DNA of 51,732 bases from an uncultured Saprospirales bacterium (GTDB lineage Bacteria > Bacteroidota > Bacteroidia > Chitinophagales > Saprospiraceae): contig CALMIR010000196.1 of assembly GCA_937864265.1 (NCBI GenBank), forward strand, positions 1 to 51,732, written 5' to 3'. The notes under the pieces are model-generated. The model made no database searches. It saw only the letters and a program-made list of their open reading frames with translations, and was not told the origin of the DNA. Both the position numbers and the translations under genes were made by a program. This document shows positions 1 through 7,593 of this stretch, in pieces. The first letter of the stretch is position 1, and each line of letters begins with the position of its first letter.

Positions 1-884
1 GTTGCTCCGTTTATTCCAGCATCACAAGCTTCAATACCGGCAGCACGGGCGGCGGCAACACGGAATGTTCACAACCTTCCAATTTATCCTCCACTGGCTT
101 ATCCACTACCAGCGTTCAGCTAAGTTGGTCGGCCATTGCCGAGGCTTTTAATTACTCTGTACAATACAGGGTGGGCAGTAGCGGCTCTTGGACAACCGTG
201 AATGGCATCTCCGGCACTTCATACACCTTGACTGGGCTTTTGGAAAATACCGTTTACACCTGGCGGGTCAAAGCCAGTTGCTCCGTTTATTCCAGCATCA
301 CAAGCTTCAATACCGGCAGCACGGGCGGCGGGGGCACTTCTTGTTCTGCCCCGTCTAATACCAATACCGATTACGTATTGCCAACATCTGCAGGCATCAG
401 TTGGGAGCCGCAAGCAGACGCCGTCAATTATACCGTACAATACCGTTTGGCAAACAGCACCACGTTCACAACTTTGGGTATTTTTACAACACCAAACGCC
501 GTTATCACAAACTTGATGCCTGGTCAGGAGTACGTATGGCGTGTTAAAGCCAGTTGTTCACCATGGGGTAGCTTTGTTCAGTTTTCCACACCAGTAGCTA
601 CTTTTTCCAGTAACGATCATTCATTTAGGGCACAGGATCAGGAAAGTTTATCCTTACAGGTCTTTCCAAATCCATCCTACAGCGAGAGTATCCAAGTGCA
701 AGTCAGTGAAATAGGTGCATTACTGTATGTACTGAACACCAACGGACAAGTTGTTGCTAAGTTCACGCTGAATGATTACCACCAAACCATATCCTTACCA
801 CAGCTCGAAAATGGTGTGTATTTCTTACGTGTGCTTCACGAAAACGAAACTTCTAAAACAGAACGATTGATATTGGCAAAATAA
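1..884 (+). CDS. Fibronectin type III repeat protein with T9SS sorting domain (5' end outside window)
   Basis: The reading frame is open from the first bases, so this is the C-terminal part of a larger secreted protein. It holds the tail of one fibronectin type III (FN3) module, then two further FN3-like modules, each ending in a Tyr/Val-x-Trp-Arg-Val-Lys-Ala-Ser-Cys strand and joined by Gly/Ser/Thr-rich linkers. The last 80 or so residues are a type IX secretion sorting domain: a VFPNPS start, a GQVV centre and an ENGVYFLRV end. Such cargo crosses the outer membrane by T9SS and is usually attached to the surface or released. FN3 repeats suggest adhesion or a spacer beside an upstream catalytic domain that cannot be seen here. 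The GTG at 171 is internal and is not the start. A terminator follows about 20 bp downstream. Confidence 0.9.
   Translation, partial: CSVYSSITSFNTGSTGGGNTECSQPSNLSSTGLSTTSVQLSWSAIAEAFNYSVQYRVGSSGSWTTVNGISGTSYTLTGLLENTVYTWRVKASCSVYSSITSFNTGSTGGGGTSCSAPSNTNTDYVLPTSAGISWEPQADAVNYTVQYRLANSTTFTTLGIFTTPNAVITNLMPGQEYVWRVKASCSPWGSFVQFSTPVATFSSNDHSFRAQDQESLSLQVFPNPSYSESIQVQVSEIGALLYVLNTNGQVVAKFTLNDYHQTISLPQLENGVYFLRVLHENETSKTERLILAK
277..331 (+). repeat. Exact 55-bp copy of bases 1-55 inside the FN3 array
   Basis: Bases 277-331 are identical to bases 1-55, a period of 276 bp or 92 codons, which is one FN3 module with its Gly-rich linker. Identity at the DNA level points to recent duplication or gene conversion between modules. 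The window edge cuts the first copy, so the true repeat may be longer. Confidence 0.9.
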
Positions 885-1195
885 CAACGCTAGGTCTGTT
901 GCAAAAACGGAGTGCCCATGTTCATTTGGGTACTCCGTTTATATTTTCTGATTGTTTGACAATGCGTTTACTTCAAGCTACAAAAGTTGCCAAAGTACCG
1001 CAAAGAAATTGAATCTCCTTTTTGTCTAACGCCCTTTACACCTGATATACAAAGTATTACTTTCCTGTTCTCCCTCGTGTACTTTTTACACTAATTAAAA
1101 CTTGTTTAAGCGTGTATTAAATAAATTTTGTTACTTTCGTTCTTTCAATTGGAAATAATGGGTTTCGACTCATTTTGAACCCAAATAGATAATTG
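885..1195 (+). promoter_or_regulatory. Intergenic region with terminator and probable promoter of the NUDIX gene
   Basis: About 310 bp without a gene. Beyond the terminator the sequence is AT-rich. Two imperfect matches to the Bacteroidota -7 box TAnnTTTG lie near 1123-1130 (AAATTTTG, with a TTG 18 bp upstream at 1102) and 1132-1139 (TACTTTCG). Neither is perfect, so the promoter position is tentative. Confidence 0.35.
904..945 (+). terminator. Rho-independent terminator of the FN3/T9SS gene
   Basis: An AAACGGAGT...ACTCCGTTT stem, extended inwards by GCCCA/TGGGT-type pairing, is followed by a T-rich stretch. It starts about 20 bp after the stop codon at 884. Confidence 0.8.
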
Positions 1196-1951
1196 ATGGA
1201 GGAGTTCAATAATTATTTCAAATCCGCTTTTACAGTTGACAACGTTATTTTTGGTTTCGATAACGGTGATCTCAAAGTTTTATTGATCAAACGTGGCGAA
1301 GAGCCATACACAGGTAAGTGGGCGTTGCCCGGCTATTTTGTCTATCCCAATGAAGACTTGGATACCGCTGCTAATCGCATCCTTGAAGAATTGACCAGCA
1401 TCAAAAATGTATATCTGGAGCAGGTCAAAACATTTGGCGCAGTCAATCGCCACCCTTTTGGCAGGGTGATCACCGTAGCTTTCTTTTCATTGATCAAAAT
1501 CAGCCATTACAATTTACAACCTGCTTCTATTGCAAAAAAAGCACAATGGCATTCTGTTTCTAAGATTGGAGACCTCGCTTTTGACCACAACGAGATATTG
1601 GCAGCTTGCCTCAATCGCTTAAAATGGCTGGTTCGTACCCGACCCGTTGGCTTCGAATTGTTGCCGCCAAAGTTTACATTAACCGAACTTCAACACCTAT
1701 ACGAATCCATTTTGGAAACAGAGCTGGACAAGCGCAATTTCAGGAAAAAAATCTTGTCCATGAATCTCCTGATTGACCTGGAGGAAAGCCAGGAGGGCGT
1801 GGCGCACCGGCCTGCTCGACTTTATAAGTTTGACAAGGAAAAATACAAGCAGTTTTTAGCCGAAGGATTCAACTTTGAGGTCAAAGAAAGCAAGAAAAAA
1901 GAAACCCAGAAAACACTATCGCGCAAGAAGCAATTACAGGCTAATCCTTAA
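1196..1951 (+). CDS. NUDIX-fold transcriptional regulator (NrtR/AraR-like)
   Basis: This protein of about 250 residues has an N-terminal NUDIX fold (residues about 10-140: VDNVIFGF, GKWALPGYFV, LDTAANRILEEL) and a C-terminal winged-helix part (about 150-225) of the type found in NrtR/AraR regulators. The NUDIX box is degenerate: the REUxEExGU signature reads RILEELTSI, so two acidic metal ligands are missing. Hydrolase activity is therefore unlikely, and a ligand-sensing DNA-binding role fits. Family members sense ADP-ribose or sugars; the ligand here is unknown because no NAD or sugar genes are adjacent. ATG at 1196 is preferred to the TTG just before it. The C-terminal tail is Lys/Gln-rich. 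The stop overlaps that of the convergent next gene in a shared TTAA. Confidence 0.8.
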   Translation: MEEFNNYFKSAFTVDNVIFGFDNGDLKVLLIKRGEEPYTGKWALPGYFVYPNEDLDTAANRILEELTSIKNVYLEQVKTFGAVNRHPFGRVITVAFFSLIKISHYNLQPASIAKKAQWHSVSKIGDLAFDHNEILAACLNRLKWLVRTRPVGFELLPPKFTLTELQHLYESILETELDKRNFRKKILSMNLLIDLEESQEGVAHRPARLYKFDKEKYKQFLAEGFNFEVKESKKKETQKTLSRKKQLQANP

Positions 1952-2739
1952 TACACCGTTCCCAAAGTATCGTAAACAAAAATCCCCAGCCGGCTGCCAT
2001 ACTCGCTGCGGTACTGCTCTATAATGGCCTTCAATTGCTGCGAGCTTTCCTTGAGTTGATACTGAAAAGCAACCTCGGCGTCGGCCAATGGTGTACTTTC
2101 TTTAAAAGACATCCCGCTGTCATCTACTTCAAAATAGCCATAATTCCCCGCCAGCAATTGCTGTGATTTGCTAAGGGCTTCAATATCTTGTAACAAACTT
2201 TGTGCTGCTAGTTGGCTCTCTTGGCTCTCATCGTGGAGAACCCCACCCCATATCGTTCCCTCAGGAATACGCCGCAACAAATCCTCATTGACCACAATAC
2301 CACCTTCAATTTCCATGTACATCCGGTAATAATCCTCATTGACCGCAATACTCCCGTTGTTAACAACCGCACCGCGTATGTCTATGCTCAATGGAAGGGT
2401 TGGCGTGTCTATTGGCCCAAAATTGACAAGCGCTGTTGCCGGTGCCATACCTGGGTTGCAATCAGAAATGGGGGTAATTTCGTTGATCGTGATGGAGGCT
2501 GTATTCGACAGTCTAAAATAATCCACATCAATCGACGTATGCAGGCATTCCTCCAAGGCAATGGTAGAAATCAGCAATTGCAGACTCCTGCCTTCCGGCA
2601 AAAAAGCCTCCTGCATCTCCACATAAAACTCATCTTCTACTTCCGAAATGATAATGGGCTCTTCATCCTGTTTACAAGCCGACATCACTCCCACTAGAAA
2701 CAAGTATCCCAAAAGCCTGGCGTATATCACTTTTCTCAT
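1948..2739 (-). CDS. Putative lipoprotein of unknown function
   Basis: A 263-residue protein with a lipoprotein signal peptide: basic start MRK, hydrophobic core, lipobox GVMSAC with the acylated Cys at about residue 22, then an acidic KQDEEP spacer. The mature part looks like a beta-rich domain (about 35-150) followed by a helical segment rich in Gln, Ser and Glu (about 165-245). I do not recognise the family. It probably sits in the periplasmic or outer membrane leaflet. It is a single gene, convergent with the NUDIX regulator and sharing four bases with it at the stop codons. Confidence 0.75.
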   Translation of the reverse strand: MRKVIYARLLGYLFLVGVMSACKQDEEPIIISEVEDEFYVEMQEAFLPEGRSLQLLISTIALEECLHTSIDVDYFRLSNTASITINEITPISDCNPGMAPATALVNFGPIDTPTLPLSIDIRGAVVNNGSIAVNEDYYRMYMEIEGGIVVNEDLLRRIPEGTIWGGVLHDESQESQLAAQSLLQDIEALSKSQQLLAGNYGYFEVDDSGMSFKESTPLADAEVAFQYQLKESSQQLKAIIEQYRSEYGSRLGIFVYDTLGTVY

Positions 2740-3069
2740 TGGCTGTAATTGCTCTTAGAAACATTAATATTAAAAAAAACGGGAAAATAACTCAAATGCT
2801 GCCCTTTGGCGCAAAGAATGAAAGATATTTATTTTCCATTTCTGTTTGAACTGAAACTTTCCGCAAAAGTTACAACTTTTTGCATCAATTTACCATAAAG
2901 TATATATATAAATTATCTCCAAGTGCTTGCCACCCTCTTTCCCCGGTAAAAACGCTATTCTAGAACCTGCCATACCTTCCAGAAATTTTTTTGCTCCATC
3001 GATGGGGTCATTCTAACGGTTTATCACACTCTGAACCAAACAATATTTATCCATTTTTAAAACTCCATC
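2740..3069. promoter_or_regulatory. AT-rich divergent intergenic region
   Basis: A 330-bp spacer between divergently transcribed exported-protein genes. It contains a perfect 16-bp palindrome with AAAAGTT arms at 2865-2880, a run of TA repeats near 2900-2910 and a perfect 10-bp palindrome, CCATCGATGG, at 2996-3005. It must hold promoters for both genes, but I see no convincing TAnnTTTG box. The palindromes are possible regulator sites with no further support. Confidence 0.4.
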
Positions 3070-3966
3070 ATGAAAAGCCTTTTGTTTTTTTGTTTTTGCC
3101 TTCTAATGCCACTATTCAGCCAGGCTGCTATTGACCAGATAGTTGTATCGGAAGTATCTGAAAGTGACGTCCAATCCGTTATTGATGCCCAGAAAGCCAA
3201 TAGTTATGTGCCCATCTGGATAGATGCATTCCAACACCGTACCAGTGTTTCATCTAATGCAGCTTTGCGCACCTATTTCAATTTGATTTTTGAAAAAGTG
3301 AGCAACCCTGACGATTACAAAGTACAGATCGCCAACCAACTGATCGTGTATCCGGCGGGCGAATACCTTCAGTTTCTCGAAAGCTACATCAATGGAAACG
3401 GCCAATTGCGTTTTGCACTCATTATCAAAGCGACGGGTAGCAACCCCGTATTTGATGCCGTACACGTTAAGAGCGATGATTTTCAGGCTACTTTTAACAA
3501 TCTGAGCGCCCAGGGCTACCATTTAAAAAACAGGAGCGTGGTCAACGTAAGCGGTACGAATTATACGACCGGGCTTTTTGAAAAAAGCAATGTAGGAAGC
3601 TGGCTATCCAAACCCAAATTGACCGCCGCGCAAGCCACCAATGAAATGGTCGCCAATCAAGGCGCAGGGCGCACCCTCGTACACATGGATATTCCGACAA
3701 ATGTACCGGAAAAATACAACCTCATTTTCCACCAGTTGCCTACTAACAGCGGCTGGTATGCGCAATCCAACCTGACCAAGGCTCAACTGGCAGTGGCCGT
3801 TACCAATGCAAAAAACAACGGTTACCGCACGACCATCGTTTGCGGCTACGATGTATCTACCTCCGTCAATGGCAATGAAACCTATGCCATCCGCTACGCC
3901 GTTACTTTTGTAAAACCCAGCAGCGACCCTACGGAGGGAGGAATTTTGGGTCGAAAAGGAAAATAA
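3070..3966 (+). CDS. Exported protein with BTRD1/polyglycine-hydrolase-type repeats
   Basis: A 298-residue protein with a clear signal peptide (hydrophobic residues 4-17, cleavage near SQA-AID). The mature part holds at least three units in which a GY-or-SY-x-hydrophobic strand leads to a later aromatic strand such as YFNLIFEK, YTTGLFEK or YAIRYAVTFVK. This resembles the short structural repeats named bacterial tandem repeat domain 1, seen in the non-catalytic part of polyglycine hydrolases. No peptidase domain is visible, so an adhesion or binding role is more likely. The end (GGILGRKGK) is basic and is not a T9SS signal. A long hairpin lies just downstream, before the next exported gene on the same strand. 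Confidence 0.65.
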   Translation: MKSLLFFCFCLLMPLFSQAAIDQIVVSEVSESDVQSVIDAQKANSYVPIWIDAFQHRTSVSSNAALRTYFNLIFEKVSNPDDYKVQIANQLIVYPAGEYLQFLESYINGNGQLRFALIIKATGSNPVFDAVHVKSDDFQATFNNLSAQGYHLKNRSVVNVSGTNYTTGLFEKSNVGSWLSKPKLTAAQATNEMVANQGAGRTLVHMDIPTNVPEKYNLIFHQLPTNSGWYAQSNLTKAQLAVAVTNAKNNGYRTTIVCGYDVSTSVNGNETYAIRYAVTFVKPSSDPTEGGILGRKGK

Positions 3967-3975
3967 AGAAGATAC

Positions 3976-4049
3976 GATTAGGGGTTTACTGGTGAGGAAT
4001 CGAAAAGTATTTACGAATCCTCACCGCTCCCCCTCTAAACGGTCTAATC
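3976..4049 (+). other. Long interrupted hairpin between two exported-protein genes
   Basis: Nested arms pair in order: GATTAG/CTAATC (3976-3981 with 4044-4049), GTTTA/TAAAC (3984-3988 with 4036-4040) and GGTGAGGA/TCCTCACC (3991-3998 with 4018-4025). No T-run follows, so this is more likely an mRNA stabiliser or processing site between cistrons than a simple terminator. Confidence 0.55.
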
Positions 4050-4086
4050 CATAACACCATAATCAACTACTCCTAAATCGCATACC

Positions 4087-4986
4087 ATGAAAAAGCTACT
4101 TTTTACCTCTTTGCTGATGATCGGAGCAAGCCTGCTAACGCCGCTGCTTGCCCAACAAAACAAAGTAGAAGGCCCTTTGAACAGCTTTGTCAATACCGAT
4201 TTTATGCTCAAGTTCAAAGATTTGAAAATTGAAGCAGAAGCCGCCGTTCGCCGTTTTAAACTGCAATCCCACGAGTTGCTGCCAGAAGACGTACAAGCGG
4301 TGCAAACCGGTTATGAACAATCGGCTTACCGATTCAACCAATTGCTCTACAACATCAAGGATGATTTTCTCAACAGTAAAAAGCTGAAATACATTTCCGC
4401 CTTTCCTGAAGACTACCTCAGAACCCTGGAATTGGAATTGCACCAGCTATCCGAATTTTATGCCATCCATTTTTTACAGCCTATGTCAGACGCGACTGGG
4501 GAAGAAGTGGACGGCAGCCCGGCCATTTTGCTAATCGTGGAGTTGGTTGGCCTCACCAAAGGGCTGATCCAGTATTTTGGTGAAATGAAGCAGCAGTCCC
4601 GGCATTTTAACGAAGCTTACCTGAATGAACACCTGATTCAACCTTTTGCCTTTAGAACCTGGGACGAAATCGGAGCAGAAGGAACATTTATGCCTTCTCC
4701 AGCAGGTGAGGTGATCGTACCCGACCTAATGGAAGCACCTTCATTAGACCCACTACTGAACGAGGCAAGCGATTTGCTGCAACCTGTACTTGATCAAACA
4801 GACAACTACGATGAGACGGAAACTTATGACGACTGGCTAGAACAAAATAACGATACGGCCTTGCCACCAACAATATCGCCTGACCCCATCGAAGTGGATA
4901 CAACGCAGTCCGTTAAGCAGGTACTTCCTAATAAGGAGAAAGAAAAATCACAGACGAAAAGCTCAAAAGCCAAAGAACAACTATAA
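4087..4986 (+). CDS. Exported protein of unknown function, helical with acidic tail
   Basis: A 299-residue protein with a signal peptide (MKKLLFTSLLMIGASLL, cleavage likely after LLAQ). Residues about 35-190 look largely alpha-helical. Residues about 200-299 are low-complexity: rich in Asp, Glu, Pro and Thr, then ending in a Lys/Ser/Glu-rich stretch (KEKEKSQTKSSKAKEQ). I do not recognise a family. It is probably periplasmic, since no lipobox, barrel or T9SS domain is visible. It lies 120 bp after the BTRD-type gene on the same strand and may be co-transcribed with it. Its stop codon directly abuts copy A of the dispersed palindromic element, and a terminator follows. Confidence 0.7.
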   Translation: MKKLLFTSLLMIGASLLTPLLAQQNKVEGPLNSFVNTDFMLKFKDLKIEAEAAVRRFKLQSHELLPEDVQAVQTGYEQSAYRFNQLLYNIKDDFLNSKKLKYISAFPEDYLRTLELELHQLSEFYAIHFLQPMSDATGEEVDGSPAILLIVELVGLTKGLIQYFGEMKQQSRHFNEAYLNEHLIQPFAFRTWDEIGAEGTFMPSPAGEVIVPDLMEAPSLDPLLNEASDLLQPVLDQTDNYDETETYDDWLEQNNDTALPPTISPDPIEVDTTQSVKQVLPNKEKEKSQTKSSKAKEQL

Positions 4987-4993
4987 GTAGTAG

Positions 4994-5076
4994 GCAAAAA
5001 ATGGCTTCCCGATTTATCAAAGTCCTTCCCACAGTGTACTCCGCTATGGGAAGGACAAATCGGAAACTTAATTTTT
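4994..5076 (+). repeat. Dispersed palindromic element, copy A (short form)
   Basis: Starts with GCAAAAAATG and ends with ACTTAATTTTT. The inner stem AGTCCTTCCC/GGGAAGGAC and outer arms CCGATTT/AAATCGG match copies B-D, but the loop is shortened and diverged. It begins a few bases after the stop codon at 4986. Confidence 0.75.
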
Positions 5077-5129
5077 GGGGTAGTATTTAGTGTGTGATCT
5101 CATCACAGCACACTAAAGGTTTTCATCGC

Positions 5130-5167
5130 GGCTCAGGCGTTTCCCGAAAGGAAGTCTGAGCCTTTTT
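5130..5167 (+). terminator. Rho-independent terminator downstream of the 4087-4986 gene
   Basis: Stem GGCTCAG/CTGAGCC with inner TTTCC/GGAAG pairing, followed by TTTTT. The T-run lies on the + strand side, so it serves rightward transcription. Confidence 0.75.
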
Positions 5168-5206
5168 CATTTGGTTCTTTGACAAATGGTGTGGGAAAAG
5201 AAGGTT

Positions 5207-5806
5207 TCATTTAAACAAGCCCTTCAGTACCAACTCGGAAAGCTGGGTTTCCAGGTCATTGGTAGTCAGCTTTTTATTGGTCTGGTACCAATCGTAAATC
5301 CAACGCACAGATGATAGCAAGGTAAGTAGCGCTACCATGGGATGAATCGGGCGAAACTCCCCCGATGCGATTCCTTCTTCAATAATGGCTCTGAACCGAT
5401 CTTGGTAATCCTTCCGCATTTGGCGAAAGTTGCTGAGATGTGGCTCTGTCAAGTGGCGCCACTCGTCATTAAAAGAAGTAACGGATGTGGCATCGCTGGT
5501 GGCAATCTGAATATGTAGGCGAATCAGTGCTTCAACTTTTTTAGCAGGGTGTTGGTATTGCTCTTGGATGGCCTTCATGCCGTCCAAAAAACGGGTGGCA
5601 TTTTCCCGACAGATTTCCCAAAGAATTTCTTGTTTGGAAGGGAAGTGATTGTAAAGGCTCGAAGCCTGTAAATCTACCGCTTTGGCTAAATCGCGCATGG
5701 AAGTTGCAGCAAAGCCTTTTTCTCGAAACAGCATTGCAGCCGTTTCTTGTATGAATTGTCTTTTACTTTTTTTGTCTTCTGTGATGGACATGGTATTGGG
5801 TGGCAT
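5207..5806 (-). CDS. TetR/AcrR family transcriptional regulator
   Basis: A 199-residue protein. Residues about 15-60 form the TetR DNA-binding domain (AAMLFREKGFAATSMRDLAK, then LYNHFPSKQEIL), and the rest is a helical ligand-binding and dimerisation domain. It begins 27 bp after the stop of the PaaE-like gene on the same strand, so the two probably form an operon and the regulator may repress it. TetR proteins beside phenylacetate genes often sense a CoA thioester, but that is inference here because no other paa gene is present. A second ATG at 5791 is an equally good start. Confidence 0.88.
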   Translation of the reverse strand: MPPNTMSITEDKKSKRQFIQETAAMLFREKGFAATSMRDLAKAVDLQASSLYNHFPSKQEILWEICRENATRFLDGMKAIQEQYQHPAKKVEALIRLHIQIATSDATSVTSFNDEWRHLTEPHLSNFRQMRKDYQDRFRAIIEEGIASGEFRPIHPMVALLTLLSSVRWIYDWYQTNKKLTTNDLETQLSELVLKGLFK

Positions 5807-5833
5807 TAAATGCCTAAAGTTAGGCTCCTTTTT

Positions 5834-6907
5834 CTAAACGTCAAAATCGACTACAACATGATCGCTGAGCGGATGGGCTTGGCAAGTCAAGATAAACCCG
5901 GCTTCTACTTCTGCAGGCTCCAGGGCATAATTCAAATCCATCGCAGCTTCCCCCTCCAACAATTTGGCCCGGCAGGTACAACAAACCCCTCCTTTGCACG
6001 AAAACGGCAGATCAGCACCCGCTTTGAGAGCCGCCTCCAAAATGGTTTCTCCGCGCGAAGACAACGAAAAATGAAAGGTATCTCCGTCCAAAATGACCGA
6101 CACTTCCGATTCTACTTGTTCCCGCAATAGTTTTTTCTCCTCTTGCTTCTCTTGACTGGGCACAATAGGTGCTCCAAATAACTCAAAATGGATGCGATGC
6201 GTAGGGACACCTTCCTCCAGCAATACGCTTTTAGCCTCCTGAATCATCTGCTCTGGCCCACATAAAAAATACGCATCAACCGAGGCCGGATCGAATAATT
6301 TACTACAAAAATCCCGGCATTTTTCGGCGTCGATCCGCCCAAAAAACAAGGGAATACCCAGTTTCTCGCGACTCAGCACATGGTGTACCCTCAAACGGGT
6401 CATATACTTGTTTTTCAATCCTTCAATTACTTCGCGAAAGATGATGGAATCTGTGCTCCTATTGCCATAAAACAGGGTGAAAAAACTGGTATCATCTCGC
6501 TCCAATGTAGCCTTCATCATGGCCAATATGGGGGTGATGCCACTGCCCGCAGCAAAAGCGACGTAATGCGCTTGTTGTCCATTGGAATCCGGCAACAAGA
6601 ATCGCCCCATGGGGGTCATTACCGCTAAGGTATCCCCTGCTTTCAACTGTTCATGGATGAACCCTGAAAAGGCGCCACCATCAATTTTTTTTACTGCTAC
6701 CCGGAGTTCTTGATCGTTAAGTCCGGAACAAATAGAGTAGGAACGCCGCTCAGATAGGCCGTTAATTTCTTTTTTCAGCGTGAGGTACTGCCCGGGCACA
6801 AAGGAGTAGTCGGCTTTTAAAGCCTCCGGTATTTCAAAAGCTAATGAAACGCAGTCTTTGGTTTCAAAGCGAATTTCCTTGACAGTTAAAGGATGGAACT
6901 TTGGCAT
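5834..6907 (-). CDS. PaaE-like ferredoxin-NADP reductase with C-terminal 2Fe-2S domain
   Basis: A 357-residue electron-transfer protein with three parts: an FAD-binding barrel (about 1-105, motif RRSYSICS), an NAD(P)H-binding domain (about 110-240, GSGITPILAMM and CGPEQM) and a plant-type 2Fe-2S ferredoxin domain (about 265-357) with ligands C304, C309, C312 and C342. This order matches PaaE, the reductase of the phenylacetyl-CoA epoxidase, and related class IA oxygenase reductases. No paaABCD genes lie nearby, so the partner oxygenase is encoded elsewhere or differs; the paaE assignment is by architecture only. It is followed by a TetR gene in a probable two-gene operon. Palindromic copy B lies upstream of its start. 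Confidence 0.85.
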   Translation of the reverse strand: MPKFHPLTVKEIRFETKDCVSLAFEIPEALKADYSFVPGQYLTLKKEINGLSERRSYSICSGLNDQELRVAVKKIDGGAFSGFIHEQLKAGDTLAVMTPMGRFLLPDSNGQQAHYVAFAAGSGITPILAMMKATLERDDTSFFTLFYGNRSTDSIIFREVIEGLKNKYMTRLRVHHVLSREKLGIPLFFGRIDAEKCRDFCSKLFDPASVDAYFLCGPEQMIQEAKSVLLEEGVPTHRIHFELFGAPIVPSQEKQEEKKLLREQVESEVSVILDGDTFHFSLSSRGETILEAALKAGADLPFSCKGGVCCTCRAKLLEGEAAMDLNYALEPAEVEAGFILTCQAHPLSDHVVVDFDV

Positions 6908-6954
6908 ATAGATCAGCGCTTTTTAGCGAAATGCGTAAATAAGCTTGCTATGAG

Positions 6955-7060
6955 TGTGCAAAAAATTAGTTCCCAATTGATCAGAGTCCTTACCCTAGCT
7001 GACGCACTTAACATGACCCGTTTAGCCCGCTAGGGTAAGGACAAAATCGGGAAGTTAATA
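6955..7060 (+). repeat. Dispersed palindromic element, copy B
   Basis: Left edge GTGTGCAAAAAATTA, stem GTCCTTACCCTAGC/GCTAGGGTAAGGAC, a loop containing CCGTTTAGCC, and right edge TCGGGAAGTTAATA. It lies between the start of the PaaE-like gene and the end of rpsT. It has a few loop differences from copies C and D. Confidence 0.85.
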
Positions 7061-7063
7061 TAC

Positions 7064-7108
7064 AAAAAAAGTGTAACCTGCTGCAGTATCGGCAGATTAC
7101 ACTTTTTC
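7064..7108 (-). terminator. Terminator of rpsT
   Basis: Stem AAAAAGTGTAA with CTGC extension pairs with GCAG-TTACACTTTTT. A and T runs flank both sides, so it can act in both directions. It lies about 30 bp after the rpsT stop codon. Confidence 0.8.
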
Positions 7109-7136
7109 GAGCGGGACAAAAATGAAACCCCGCCGA

Positions 7137-7391
7137 TTAAGCCAGAGAAGCTACATGGCGCATCAGGCTGCTTTTGAGGTTAGAAGCCTTATTTTTGTGC
7201 CATGTATTTTTCTTAGCCAGCCGATCTACCATGCTCACCACTTTGGGCAAAAACTCCTGAGCAGCCTCTTTCTCGGTCATGCTGCGAAGCCGGGCAATAG
7301 CTGTACGAGTTGTTTTTTTGTAAAAACGATTGCGTAGGCGGCGGATAGCATCCTGACGAATTCTTTTCTTGGCAGATTTATGGTGTGCCAT
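7137..7391 (-). CDS. rpsT: 30S ribosomal protein S20
   Basis: An 84-residue, strongly basic helical protein beginning MAHHKSAKKRIRQ and containing RNRFYKKTTRTAI and KNKASNLKSSL, typical of S20, which binds 16S rRNA in the bottom of the small subunit. The length is normal for Bacteroidota. It is a single gene with its own promoter-like box about 50 bp upstream and a strong terminator. Confidence 0.97.
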   Translation of the reverse strand: MAHHKSAKKRIRQDAIRRLRNRFYKKTTRTAIARLRSMTEKEAAQEFLPKVVSMVDRLAKKNTWHKNKASNLKSSLMRHVASLA

Positions 7392-7438
7392 TTATTTTGA
7401 TTTTATACTGTTGCGAATTAATTTTTTCAAACGAGGGG

Positions 7439-7446
7439 CAAATTTA
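7439..7446 (-). promoter_or_regulatory. Probable -7 promoter box of rpsT
   Basis: On the minus strand this reads TAAATTTG, a perfect match to the Bacteroidota TAnnTTTG box, 48 bp before the rpsT start codon. No clear TTTG -33 box is visible. Confidence 0.5.
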
Positions 7447-7498
7447 AACCATTCTTTTGGATTTAAAAAGCCCTATTTCAATTTTTTACTCTGTTTTT

Positions 7499-7506
7499 TA
7501 TCTTTG
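7499..7506 (+). promoter_or_regulatory. Probable -7 promoter box of the outer-membrane barrel gene
   Basis: TATCTTTG matches TAnnTTTG and lies about 88 bp before the ATG at 7594, divergent from the rpsT promoter. The -33 box is not obvious. Confidence 0.45.
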
Positions 7507-7593
7507 TTGTACTTTTAAAAATAACGACCCTACACATTTTCAGCAAGTATTGTTATCTTCACGCCAACATTAGAAAAAACAATATTTGTTGCT

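Noticed and set aside
2212-2697. 161-codon plus-strand open frame
   Set aside because: It is fully antisense to the lipoprotein gene, which has a clear signal peptide and lipobox; composition is atypical and no motif is visible.
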